This document shows, piece after piece, positions 8,849-17,851 of a stretch of DNA of 56,282 nt. Location of the stretch: assembly GCA_002353485.1 (NCBI GenBank), contig DEJS01000022.1, positions 19,116 through 75,397 of the forward strand. Direction: 5' to 3'. Position numbers and translations under genes: made by a program. Origin of the DNA: Prevotella sp. UBA2742 (lineage in GTDB: Bacteria; Bacteroidota; Bacteroidia; Bacteroidales; Bacteroidaceae). Every line of letters starts with the position of its first letter. Position 1 is the first letter of the stretch. Below the pieces are notes generated by a model that was given only the letters and a program-made list of their open reading frames with translations, made no database searches and had not been told where the DNA came from.

Positions 8849-8967
8849 TACCCAAAACTAAGGCAATTACCATGAGCAACAAAGGAAAGGATAGCAAAAA
8901 AAGATTAGCAAGAAATAATGACGGCACATTTTCTTCATAGCCCTGTGGCAAAAAAACAGAAAAAGCT

Positions 8968-8997
8968 TTTGAGTTTAGGAAAAAAAACGTACCTTTG
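8968..8997 (+). promoter_or_regulatory. Promoter for the double hydrolase gene
   Basis: TTTG (8968-8971), 18 bp, TACCTTTG (8990-8997). The start codon follows 50 bp later. Confidence 0.6.
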
Positions 8998-9047
8998 CGT
9001 AGGTAACCATAATATACAGACGAACCCATAACTAAACCGACAAAAGA

Positions 9048-10673
9048 ATGAAGATAAAACTGATTATGTGGGCCCTGTTGTTGGGCACAGCCGTCATGGC
9101 ACAGACAGAGAACAGACAAATCCGGGTGACAGAAAACGTGGCCTATCGCACTAATGTAGGTCCAAGTACCGTGCTCGATGTGGCCGAACCGCTGTTCGGA
9201 CCACAGGCGAACCGGGCTGCCATTCTGATTATCCACGGCGGCGGATGGAGCGCGGGGTCGAAGACCGACCAGGTGTACCGCTCGCTGATGGTAGACTATG
9301 CCCTGAAAGGCTACGTGGTGTGCAATATGAACTACCGGCTGGTACAGGAGGCTCCGATGCCGGCCTGCATTGAAGATGTGCAGGCCGCCGTAAGCTGGAT
9401 GAAGGACAATGCCCGACGGCTGGGCATCGACCCCAGGCGCATCGGCACCTACGGCCATTCGGCGGGCGGCCATCTGTCGCTGATAGCGGGTCTGACCGCG
9501 GGTGTGGCCTGTGCCGCAGGAGGAGCACCTCCCACGGAGATTGGCAATCCGCAGATTCCCTGGGCTGAGCATCCTGAATGGTGGCCGATAGGATATATCG
9601 GAAAGAGCGACATTCCGTTCCTCGTGGTGCAAGGCGGCGAAGATCCGGTGGTAAAGCCCAACTTGACGGAAGACTGGGTGACGAAGATGCAACGAGCTGG
9701 CACGCAGGTTGACTACGTGAAGGTACATGGCGACCACGGCGTGGCCTTCGACAAGCAGCTGGAGTTTACCCGCCCGGCCATGGACGCCTTCTTCGCCCGA
9801 CACCTGAAGCACGACGACCCCACGGTGAGCTTCGCGCAGATGAAGGTGGTGGAATATGGCGGCAGTGGACCACACAAGAGCATTGCCGTGCGCGAGAAGT
9901 CGCTCCCGGACTTCGTGGTCTACCATCCGGTCAACATGGACGCAGCGATGTACACCGAGCGCCCGGCGTTCTTCGGACAGGGTGACGGCAAGAAGGAGAA
10001 GTTGCCCGTGCTTATTTGGTGCAACGGCGGCTGTATGGACACCAGCATCGGCTACGAGAACATGCTCTCCGATGTGGCATCCTATGGCTACGTGGTGGTG
10101 GCCATCGGCGAACTGCAGATGATGGCCCAGCACGAGAAAGACCAGCACACGTCCTCGTCTATGGTACAGAAAGCACTCGACTGGATATGCCAGCAGGCCA
10201 CCGACCCCATATCACCTTATTTCAACAAGATAGACACTGGACGGATAGCTGCTGCCGGACACTCGTGCGGCGGAGCGCAGGTGCTGGCCAATGCCGCCGA
10301 CCCGAGGCTGAAGACCTATCTCATACTGAATGCCGGTATGGGCAAGATGACGATGGCCGACGCCAGCCGTAAGTCGCTGAAAGGGCTGCACGGCCCCATC
10401 CTCTATCTCGTGGGCGGCACGAACGATGTAGCCTGGGCGAACGCACAGATGGACTACAAGGCCATCAAGCACGTACCCGTAGTGCTGGCCGACAACACGC
10501 AGAGCGGACACGGCGGCACCTACGAGCAGCCGCTGGGCGGACTGAACAGCCGCATGGTTCGCGCATGGCTAGACTGGCAGTTGAAGGGCAAGCAAGAGTT
10601 CGAAACTCTCTTCCTAAGTGGCAACCTCAAAGACTATCCGCACTTTACCGTTAAACATAAGAACTTCAAATAG
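9048..10673 (+). CDS. Secreted tandem alpha/beta-hydrolase (two esterase domains)
   Basis: 541 residues with a short signal peptide (MKIKLIMWALLLGTAVMAQ). Domain 1 (about 25-255) is esterase/lipase-like: oxyanion HGGGW at 63-67, GHSAGG with Ser138, Asp199 in GGEDP, His230 in GDHG. Domain 2 (about 265-525) has GHSCGG with Ser406, Asp460 in GGTND and His488 in SGHGG. Both triads look complete, so both halves may be active. Such folds include acetylxylan and feruloyl esterases; the substrate cannot be read from sequence. Monocistronic and convergent with the peptidase. Confidence 0.85.
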   Translation: MKIKLIMWALLLGTAVMAQTENRQIRVTENVAYRTNVGPSTVLDVAEPLFGPQANRAAILIIHGGGWSAGSKTDQVYRSLMVDYALKGYVVCNMNYRLVQEAPMPACIEDVQAAVSWMKDNARRLGIDPRRIGTYGHSAGGHLSLIAGLTAGVACAAGGAPPTEIGNPQIPWAEHPEWWPIGYIGKSDIPFLVVQGGEDPVVKPNLTEDWVTKMQRAGTQVDYVKVHGDHGVAFDKQLEFTRPAMDAFFARHLKHDDPTVSFAQMKVVEYGGSGPHKSIAVREKSLPDFVVYHPVNMDAAMYTERPAFFGQGDGKKEKLPVLIWCNGGCMDTSIGYENMLSDVASYGYVVVAIGELQMMAQHEKDQHTSSSMVQKALDWICQQATDPISPYFNKIDTGRIAAAGHSCGGAQVLANAADPRLKTYLILNAGMGKMTMADASRKSLKGLHGPILYLVGGTNDVAWANAQMDYKAIKHVPVVLADNTQSGHGGTYEQPLGGLNSRMVRAWLDWQLKGKQEFETLFLSGNLKDYPHFTVKHKNFK

Positions 10674-10769
10674 ACATTTTACTTTTCCATTATTTGCTCG
10701 CACGTGCACGAGGCAGTCAAAGTTAAGCGGACAGTAATATTCTTAGATTATTTTGTTTTGGGAAGTCAC

Positions 10770-12788
10770 TTACCATACCAGCACTCTTTTCTCCTTGGCG
10801 AGGAACAACTTGTCGGTGGGCTGAATGTTGAAGGCATCGTACCAACTGTCAATCATCGGCAGGGCGGCATTCACACGGAAGATGTGGGGTGAGTGGACGT
10901 CACTGTTGACGCAGTAGGCGAGGAACTCATCCGTGATATTGTTGGCCCACATGCGGGCGTATGCCAGGAAGAATCGCTGGGCAGGGGTGAAGCCGTCCAC
11001 CACTTTCAGGGGTTCCTGCTTCAGACGGTTCTCGAAGGCACGATAAGCTACCTGCAAGCCGCCGTTGTCGCCAATGTTCTCGCCCAGGGTCTTCTCGCCG
11101 TTCACCTTCAGCCCGGGCAGCGCCTCCTGCTCTGAGAACCAGTCGGCAAGCACCTTGGTGCGCTCGTCAAACTTAGCCTTATCTTCGGCAGTCCACCAGT
11201 TCTTCAGGTTTCCGTCCTTGTCGTACTGGCAGCCTTTATCGTCGAATCCGTGGGTCAGTTCGTGTCCTATCACCATACCGATGGCTCCGTAGTTGGCAGC
11301 ATAGTCAGACTCTGGGTCAAAGAACGGGGGCTGCAGGATGGCAGCGGGGAAGTTGATACTGTTGAACGGAGGGGCATAGAAAGCATTCACCTCCTGTGGC
11401 GAACAAGGCATCATCGTCTTATCGACAGGCTTGCCCCAATACTGGCGAAACAACGCAGCGCGTGATTCCTGTGCAATGCGAATAAAGTTCTCGACAAGGT
11501 TCTCATTCTCACGGATGTCGATGAACTTCTCCATATCCTGCCACTTGTCAGGATAGCCCACATTAATGTGTATGGCGTGCAGCTTCTCCAGTGCCTTGGC
11601 CTTGGTGGAGTCGCTCATCCAGGTGTTCTCATTCAGGCGGTCTTCGAAGGCCTGCATCAAGTCCTTCACTAAGCGATAGACACGCTGTTTACTCGACTCT
11701 GGAAAGTAATCCTTGACATACAGCTTGCCAATGGTCTCACCCAGATTGTCGCTGATTTCATCGACGGCACGTTTCCAGCGGGGCTCTTGCTCCTGCACAC
11801 CGCTGATAGCCTTGCTAGCCTCAAAAGCACGGTCTTCAAAAGCATCACTGAGGTAATTCCTGTAGGCTCTGACGGCTTTTATCTCCATATATGCCTTCAG
11901 GTCTTCGACGCTCGTCTCGGCCAGCACCTTTTCTACTTCGTGGAGCGCTTCGAGTTCATCTACGTTCACCATGACGATGTCCTTCGGCAGATTCAAGGCG
12001 TCGCGATAACTAATCCAGTCGATGCCTTTGAAGTCGGTCAGAAATTGTTCCCACGGCATCGGGTGATTGGTAGCCATAGGGTCGCGTCGTGCCACCTGGT
12101 CGAGTTGTTTCATGCCAATTCTGTGCTCAATGGCCCACGCTGCCTGCATCATGCGCTCAGCATCGACATCGCTGTAGCCCACCATCTTCAGAAAGTCCTT
12201 GTTCAGGCTCTTGATGGCGGCAACGACGGCCTGCTGCTGTTCGTTGGGCTCCGCATAATACTCATGGTGCAGTGTCGCGCCCCCATGTTCGGCACTCATC
12301 ATCCACTCTGACGAGTTGAACGGGTTCAGGCTCAGGCCGAATCCGAATGGAGCGGTGTTGAAGCCCTTGTCATCGAGTTCATACATCAGTTTCAGCAGCT
12401 CTTCACGGGTCTTCAGCGCACGAATCTGCTTCAGGTAGGGCAGGATAGGCTCATAGCCCAGCTTGTTGCGGCTCACGCTGTCCATGTAGAGGCGGTAGAG
12501 GGCACCAATCTTCTGACCGTCGCTTCCCTGTGGCAAATGCCTCTCCGAGGCATACTTCATAATCAGTTCATTGATGCGCTTTCTGTTCAGTTCATCCAGG
12601 TCGGTAAACGCACCGTTCCTGGGGTGCTGCGCGTCTAATGGGTTGTTCCTCAGCCAACTGCCTACGGAGTATTGCCAGAAGTCTTCACCGGGTTTCACAC
12701 TCTCGTCAAGATTCGCTCTCAGGTTCTGTGCCGAACCGGCCACACTTACCAAGGCCAGCGCTACGGCGATCATCCATTTTCTCATCAT
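10770..12788 (-). CDS. pepO: M13 family zinc metallopeptidase (PepO/neprilysin-like)
   Basis: 672 residues with an N-terminal signal peptide (cleavage near VAGSAQ). The zinc site is HELTH at 509-513 plus Glu570 in GENIGD (Asp574), and the substrate-binding NAFYAPPFNSINFPA stretch precedes it. Full family length with all catalytic residues present. M13 enzymes cleave short oligopeptides outside the cytoplasm, so this is probably a periplasmic or surface peptidase feeding peptide use. It has its own promoter at 12843-12874 and is convergent with the hydrolase gene. Confidence 0.92.
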   Translation of the reverse strand: MMRKWMIAVALALVSVAGSAQNLRANLDESVKPGEDFWQYSVGSWLRNNPLDAQHPRNGAFTDLDELNRKRINELIMKYASERHLPQGSDGQKIGALYRLYMDSVSRNKLGYEPILPYLKQIRALKTREELLKLMYELDDKGFNTAPFGFGLSLNPFNSSEWMMSAEHGGATLHHEYYAEPNEQQQAVVAAIKSLNKDFLKMVGYSDVDAERMMQAAWAIEHRIGMKQLDQVARRDPMATNHPMPWEQFLTDFKGIDWISYRDALNLPKDIVMVNVDELEALHEVEKVLAETSVEDLKAYMEIKAVRAYRNYLSDAFEDRAFEASKAISGVQEQEPRWKRAVDEISDNLGETIGKLYVKDYFPESSKQRVYRLVKDLMQAFEDRLNENTWMSDSTKAKALEKLHAIHINVGYPDKWQDMEKFIDIRENENLVENFIRIAQESRAALFRQYWGKPVDKTMMPCSPQEVNAFYAPPFNSINFPAAILQPPFFDPESDYAANYGAIGMVIGHELTHGFDDKGCQYDKDGNLKNWWTAEDKAKFDERTKVLADWFSEQEALPGLKVNGEKTLGENIGDNGGLQVAYRAFENRLKQEPLKVVDGFTPAQRFFLAYARMWANNITDEFLAYCVNSDVHSPHIFRVNAALPMIDSWYDAFNIQPTDKLFLAKEKRVLVW

Positions 12789-12842
12789 TAGCTATTTTTA
12801 TTTAAATAAACCTTGTTACGCCCTTTTGGCTGTACTTGTGGA

Positions 12843-12874
12843 CAAAGGTACGAATAAGTAAGCAAAAAACCAAA
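12843..12874 (-). promoter_or_regulatory. Promoter for M13 peptidase
   Basis: Minus strand TTTG (12871-12874), 20 bp, TACCTTTG (12843-12850). Part of a 69-bp cassette shared with the mod promoter. Confidence 0.65.
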
Positions 12875-13097
12875 GGAAAGAATTTATTTCTTTGGATTAT
12901 TCCGAACCGAAGAAACCAGTAACATTCAAGGCAACGAGGTTAAGCGGTTCACAGGTAGCGAGCTGATTCATCACTCCCTCTATCCCTCCCTCGCTATATC
13001 CCTAGGGTATAAAGGCTTTGCGGGCGAAGCAGGGAGAGGCGGAGGGATTTTTTTCACAAAAGAGTTACGATTCCTTCCGAAATAAAAAAAAATGCAG

Positions 13098-13105
13098 TAC
13101 CTTTG
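13098..13105 (+). promoter_or_regulatory. -7 element for comM
   Basis: TACCTTTG 22 bp before the comM ATG. No clear TTTG -33 element is visible. Confidence 0.5.
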
Positions 13106-13127
13106 CGCTTAGAAAACTATAAATAGC

Positions 13128-14699
13128 ATGCTGGTAAAAACATATTGCGCAGCCGTCAACGGGCTGGAGGTGACAACAGTGACCTGTGAGGTAAGCATGT
13201 CGCGTGGTGTGCAGTTCCACCTGACGGGACTGGCAGACACTGCCGTCAAAGAGAGCTACGACCGCATCAAGGCCGCCTTGATCAACAACGGCTATAAAAT
13301 GCCTACCATGGATATCACTATCAATCTCTCACCTGCCGACATCAAAAAGGAAGGATCAGGCTATGATTTGCCACTTGCCATAGGAATCCTTGCTGCCAAT
13401 GGCAAAGTGGAGGGCGAGCGGCTCGACAAGTTCATGCTGGTAGGCGAATTAGGACTGGACGGCCGCTTGCAGCCCATTCGCGGGGCCCTGCCCATCGCCA
13501 TCCGTGCCCGCAAGGAGAAGTTCAAGGGACTCATCGTGCCAAAGCAGAACATTCGCGAGGCCGCTGTCGTCAACCAATTGGAGGTCTACGGCATGGAAAC
13601 CCTGACTGACGTCATCAACTTCATGAATGGCGATACCAGCTACCAGCCCACCGTCATCGATACGCGTCGCGAGTTTTACGAACAGCAGAACCAGTACGAA
13701 CTGGATTTCAGCGACGTAAAAGGTCAGGAGAGTGTCAAGCGAGCCCTGGAGGTCGCTGCCGCCGGAGGCCATAACCTCATCATGATAGGCCCGCCGGGCT
13801 CAGGCAAGTCGATGTTGGCCAAGCGACTGCCCAGCATCTTGCCGCCCTTGTCGCTGGCGGAGAGCTTGGAGACGACACAGATACACTCTGTGGCCGGAAG
13901 GCTTGCGCGTGACACGAGCCTCATCTCGCAGCGCCCTTTCCGGGCTCCGCACCATACTATCTCGCAGGTGGCCCTCGTAGGTGGTGGCAACAATCCGCAG
14001 CCGGGCGAGATATCGCTGGCTCACAACGGCGTGCTCTTCCTCGACGAAATGCCCGAACTGTCGCGCGCTGTCCTTGAAGTGCTGCGCCAACCATTGGAGG
14101 ACCGTAAGATCACTATCAGTCGCGCCAAGTACAACGTAGAGTATCCCTGTTCATTCATGCTCATAGCCTCGATGAACCCCTGTCCTTGCGGCTACTATGG
14201 CGACCCTACGCACCACTGCGTCTGTACGCCAGGTCAGATACAACGCTACATGAACAAAATCAGCGGACCCCTGCTCGACCGCATCGACATACACTGCGAG
14301 ATACAGGCCGTACCCTTCGCCCAGCTGTCGCAGATGAAGCCCGGCGAGCCGTCGGCGGCCATCCGCGAGCGCGTGATAAAAGCCCGCAGGATTCAGGAGG
14401 AGCGCTTCAGCTCCATCCCTGCGGGGGAGGGCGGGGGGAGGGGCCGCGTCCACTGTAACGCCCAGATGACGGAGCGCATGCTACACGAGTTTGCCGAGCC
14501 CGATGCCACCTCGCTCGACATGCTGCGCATGGCCATGGAGCGCCTGAAGCTGTCGGCCCGCGCCTACAGCCGCATACTGAAGGTGGCCCGCACCATTGCC
14601 GACCTCGCGGGCTCTGAGAAGGTAGAGTCGATGCACATCGCCGAGGCTATCGGCTACCGCAATCTGGACCGCAGCGACTGGGCCGAGCGCGGAATATAG
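13128..14699 (+). CDS. comM: YifB/ComM family Mg-chelatase-like AAA+ ATPase
   Basis: 523 residues. The N-terminal Lon-protease-like subdomain (INLSPADIKKEGSGYDLPLA) is typical of YifB/ComM. Walker A GPPGSGKS is at 221-228, Walker B is LFLDEMPE, followed by SMNPCPCGYYG. ComM is a hexameric branch-migration helicase that helps integrate transformed DNA, so this points to possible natural competence. Unusual: a G-rich insert (about 14416-14449) adds the run PAGEGGGRGR in the C-terminal part, where relatives have a short linker; the frame is kept. Confidence 0.93.
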   Translation: MLVKTYCAAVNGLEVTTVTCEVSMSRGVQFHLTGLADTAVKESYDRIKAALINNGYKMPTMDITINLSPADIKKEGSGYDLPLAIGILAANGKVEGERLDKFMLVGELGLDGRLQPIRGALPIAIRARKEKFKGLIVPKQNIREAAVVNQLEVYGMETLTDVINFMNGDTSYQPTVIDTRREFYEQQNQYELDFSDVKGQESVKRALEVAAAGGHNLIMIGPPGSGKSMLAKRLPSILPPLSLAESLETTQIHSVAGRLARDTSLISQRPFRAPHHTISQVALVGGGNNPQPGEISLAHNGVLFLDEMPELSRAVLEVLRQPLEDRKITISRAKYNVEYPCSFMLIASMNPCPCGYYGDPTHHCVCTPGQIQRYMNKISGPLLDRIDIHCEIQAVPFAQLSQMKPGEPSAAIRERVIKARRIQEERFSSIPAGEGGGRGRVHCNAQMTERMLHEFAEPDATSLDMLRMAMERLKLSARAYSRILKVARTIADLAGSEKVESMHIAEAIGYRNLDRSDWAERGI

Positions 14700-14708
14700 C
14701 CATAATGC

Positions 14709-14739
14709 TTGGCTGTGTCGCAAATAATTGTTACCTTTG
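14709..14739 (+). promoter_or_regulatory. Promoter for the gltD-like/ATP-grasp operon
   Basis: TTGG (14709-14712), 19 bp, TACCTTTG (14732-14739). It overlaps the in-frame TTG at 14728, which rules that codon out as the start. Confidence 0.6.
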
Positions 14740-14757
14740 CGGAAAACTATTAAGGAA

Positions 14758-16134
14758 ATGAAGTTTAAGGAAGAAATCAACGAGAGCTATACGATGGCCG
14801 AGGCCATCAGGGAGGCTCAGCGCTGTCTGCACTGCAAGGTGCCTCTGTGTAAGAAGGGCTGCCCCATCGGCAACGACATTCCCGACTGGATACACGAACT
14901 GAAGAAGGGCAATATGGGAAATGCCATCAGCATCATCCGCGCCAAGAGCAACCTGCCTGCCGTCTGCGGACGCGTGTGTGCCCACGAGAAGCAGTGCGAG
15001 GGCAGCTGTGTGCTGGGAAAGAAGGGACAGCCCGTGAACATCGGCAAGCTGGAGCGCTTTGTGGCCGACTTCGACAGCGACAACGAGCTGACCCACGAGG
15101 ACGTGGCGGAGAAGTCGCGCGGCAAGGTGGCCGTCATCGGAGCGGGACCCTCGGGCATCACCGTTGCCGGCGACCTGGCTCGCGAGGGCTTTGCCGTCGA
15201 GATTTTCGAGATGGAAGCCCAGTGCGGCGGTGTGCTGCGCTACGGCATTCCCGAATACCGGCTGCCCAAGGAGGTGGTGGCTCGCGAGATACGGTACATA
15301 GAGAAGATGGGTGTCGTCATTCACCGTAACACTCATGTGGGCGTGCAGATTACCGTCGACAGCCTGTTTGCACAGGGCTTCGACGCCATCTTCATCGGCA
15401 CGGGGCTCAGCAAGCCCAAGTCGCTGGAGATTCCTGTCTTCCAGCATGGGCGCTGCATCTCCGAGGGCGAGGGTGCCACGACGTGCAGCGACCTGAAGCG
15501 CATCCGGCTGGCCACTCACTTCCTGCGCCGGGTAGAGCTCATCAGCGAGGGCTTCATGCAGCGCGACGAGCTGCCTGTCGACGAGGGTGCGCGCGTCTTC
15601 GTCGTCGGCTGTGGCAACACGGCCATGGATGCCTCGCGCACGGCGCTGCGCATCGGTGCCTCACACGTCGACGTGGTCTACCATCGTGGCATCGACACCA
15701 TGTCGGCGCTCCATGCTGAGTACGACGACGCCGTAAGGGAAGGGGTGCAGTTCCGCTGGTGGAGCAGGATAGCGGAAATCCACGTCGACGACCACCTGGA
15801 CATCACCGAGATTGTCCTTGAGACCAGCGAGCCCGACACGGAACCTGTGCGCCAGACACTGCCTGCAGAGAACGTTATCTTTGCCGTCGGAGCCACGCCG
15901 GCCACAAAGATAGTGCGCACTACGCCGGGACTGGAGAACGACGAGCACAAGTTCCTCATCACACGCGACATTCCCTATGGCATGACCACGCTGAAGGGTG
16001 TCTTTGCAGGTGGCGACGTGGTGGGACGTCAGGCTACGGTGGTGCACGCCATGCAGGACGCCAAGAAGGTGGCGCAGGGCATTGCACAATACGTAGACGC
16101 CATCAAACTGATGAAACTGATTAACACGAATTGA
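14758..16134 (+). CDS. gltD: GltD-like NAD(P)H-dependent FeS flavoprotein (glutamate synthase small subunit family)
   Basis: 458 residues from ATG 14758; the in-frame TTG at 14728 lies inside the promoter. Two N-terminal cysteine clusters (C23, C26, C31, C35 and C70, C74, C80, C84) would bind two [4Fe-4S] centres. Two Rossmann folds follow: FAD-binding GAGPSG at 128-133 and a pyridine-nucleotide site with VVGCGNTAMD. The fold transfers electrons between NAD(P)H and a partner protein. No GltB large subunit is nearby, so it may instead act as an NfnB or sulfide-dehydrogenase-type subunit. The ATP-grasp gene follows by 21 bp. Confidence 0.85.
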   Translation: MKFKEEINESYTMAEAIREAQRCLHCKVPLCKKGCPIGNDIPDWIHELKKGNMGNAISIIRAKSNLPAVCGRVCAHEKQCEGSCVLGKKGQPVNIGKLERFVADFDSDNELTHEDVAEKSRGKVAVIGAGPSGITVAGDLAREGFAVEIFEMEAQCGGVLRYGIPEYRLPKEVVAREIRYIEKMGVVIHRNTHVGVQITVDSLFAQGFDAIFIGTGLSKPKSLEIPVFQHGRCISEGEGATTCSDLKRIRLATHFLRRVELISEGFMQRDELPVDEGARVFVVGCGNTAMDASRTALRIGASHVDVVYHRGIDTMSALHAEYDDAVREGVQFRWWSRIAEIHVDDHLDITEIVLETSEPDTEPVRQTLPAENVIFAVGATPATKIVRTTPGLENDEHKFLITRDIPYGMTTLKGVFAGGDVVGRQATVVHAMQDAKKVAQGIAQYVDAIKLMKLINTN

Positions 16135-16155
16135 CTAACAGTAACCATAAAGAAT

Positions 16156-17835
16156 ATGAAAAGGAACATAGTAATAGTAGAGCCGTTCTCTACGGGGTTT
16201 AATCTTATTGACGACGTGAAGGCAAGGGGCTATCAGCCTGTAGTCATGATGGTTTTTTCCCCAGGTACCGACGAGGACCGCAAGATTATTGACGAGGCAA
16301 AAGCCATGTTACTGGACCGCATACCCAAAGACGTGCCCGTCATTGCCCAGAATCCCAACTACGACGAGATATTAGAAGAGGTGCGCCGCTACAACCCGCT
16401 GCTGGTCATTGCCGGCAGTGAGTTCGGAGTCGAGATGGCAACCCACCTGGCCAGCGACTTAGGACTGCGCGGCAACAAGTGGGCCAACATCGGCAAGATG
16501 ACGCAGAAGGACGAGATGCATCAGGCTCTGGCCGATGCCGGCGTGCGCTACATACGCGGCCGCATCGTAAAGAGCGAGGCGGAGGCGAGGGCTTTCTACG
16601 AGGAGCTGGGCACCACGCACATCGTCATCAAGCCCGCACGCGGAGCCGGCACGCAGGGCGTCTTCTTCTGCGAAGGACTGGAAGAGACACTGAGCGTGGT
16701 GCGCCGGCAGTTGGCACTGGCACAGGACAACGAGTATATGACCGACCTGCTGATGCAGGAGCGCATCATCGGCAAGGAGTATATTGTCAACACCGCATCG
16801 TGCGGCGGCAAGCACCGCTTTGTGTCCATGTGGCACTACGACAAATTGCAGATGAACGGGTCGAACATCTATAACTATGGCACTACGGACATGCGGCTGG
16901 ACGTCAGCCACTCGCGGCTCATACACTACGCCTTCAGCGTGCTCGACGCCATCGGCATAGAATGGGGTACCGTGCATGGCGAATACATGGTAGACGAGCG
17001 CGGGCCCGTGCTCATCGAGGTGAACTGCCGTCCGATGGGTGGCAGCATGTCGCGCCAGTTCCTTGAGGCCATCAACGGCCACCACGAGACCGACGTGCAT
17101 CTGGATGCCTATCTCAACCCCGAGAAGTTTGAGCAGGAGGCGCGCAAACCCTACCGGCTGAAGCGTAAGGCAGCATTAAAACCGCTGATAGTAGCCAACG
17201 ACATCAACCTGAAGTCGGCTCCCGTCCTGCAAATCGTCAGACATCTGAAGAGCTTCTACAGTGCTTCACTCGACAGAGTGAGCGGTGACCCCAAAATCGG
17301 CTACACCCGCGACTTTGAGACCACAGGCGGCATTATCTACCTGCTCAGCGACGACGAACAGCAGGTGAAAGACGACCTCGAGTTCCTGCATATGATAGAG
17401 ATGAAGTATCCGCAGATGTTCTTCAACGAGCTGAAGGCCACAGGCGTCCCTCTGGTGAAGCGCACCACGCTGGCGCAGATGCTCGACGAGTTAGGCATGG
17501 AAGGCAGCACGCTGGTGTTCAGCGACAGCGGAGAGGAGTCAGGCCGCGCCACGGTAGTCGACGGACATCAGCTGGCCACGGCCTACGACAGCTATGAGCT
17601 GGGGCTGCTTGACATCAGCCAAGAGGCATCGTACGCCGACGTAGAGAGCCTGCTGCAACAGATATTCCTTTTCCTCGACAAGCTGCGCGAGGGTGCCCGC
17701 ATCTACATACCCGAGAGCACCTACTGTCACCTGCCCTACGGCATTGACGGCATGGAGATTATCCTTCACGCTGCCGGACTCACCATCGAGGCCCCGCGCC
17801 CCAACGACTCACACATGATAATAGCCAGCAAGTAA
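16156..17835 (+). CDS. ATP-grasp domain ligase, substrate unknown
   Basis: 559 residues, cytoplasmic. The order is a pre-ATP-grasp domain (about 1-115), the ATP-grasp core with glycine-rich KPARGAGTQG at 159-168 and metal-binding LIEVNCRP at 286-293, then a C-terminal extension of about 230 residues ending in a Rossmann-like stretch (RPNDSHMIIA). The core resembles amino-acid/peptide ligases (BacD-like) that join a carboxylate to an amine at ATP cost. It is the second gene of an operon with the GltD-like protein. The product cannot be assigned. Confidence 0.8.
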   Translation: MKRNIVIVEPFSTGFNLIDDVKARGYQPVVMMVFSPGTDEDRKIIDEAKAMLLDRIPKDVPVIAQNPNYDEILEEVRRYNPLLVIAGSEFGVEMATHLASDLGLRGNKWANIGKMTQKDEMHQALADAGVRYIRGRIVKSEAEARAFYEELGTTHIVIKPARGAGTQGVFFCEGLEETLSVVRRQLALAQDNEYMTDLLMQERIIGKEYIVNTASCGGKHRFVSMWHYDKLQMNGSNIYNYGTTDMRLDVSHSRLIHYAFSVLDAIGIEWGTVHGEYMVDERGPVLIEVNCRPMGGSMSRQFLEAINGHHETDVHLDAYLNPEKFEQEARKPYRLKRKAALKPLIVANDINLKSAPVLQIVRHLKSFYSASLDRVSGDPKIGYTRDFETTGGIIYLLSDDEQQVKDDLEFLHMIEMKYPQMFFNELKATGVPLVKRTTLAQMLDELGMEGSTLVFSDSGEESGRATVVDGHQLATAYDSYELGLLDISQEASYADVESLLQQIFLFLDKLREGARIYIPESTYCHLPYGIDGMEIILHAAGLTIEAPRPNDSHMIIASK

Positions 17836-17851
17836 GCCGCTAATCGGCAGA

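Larger units (their letters stand above)
12789..13127. other. Divergent intergenic region between M13 peptidase and comM
   Basis: 339 bp with promoters at both ends. The middle (12970-13050) holds pyrimidine-rich tccctc runs facing a purine-rich cagggagaggcggaggga run, giving an imperfect inverted repeat around the palindrome CCCTAGGG (13000-13007). No ORF or RNA family is recognised in it. Confidence 0.5.

Noticed and set aside
10674..10769. Terminator between the hydrolase and M13 peptidase genes
   Set aside because: The short CTCG...CGAG palindrome is weak and lacks a T-tract.
14728..14757. Upstream TTG start for the GltD-like protein
   Set aside because: The TTG overlaps the -7 promoter element, so it would not be in the transcript.
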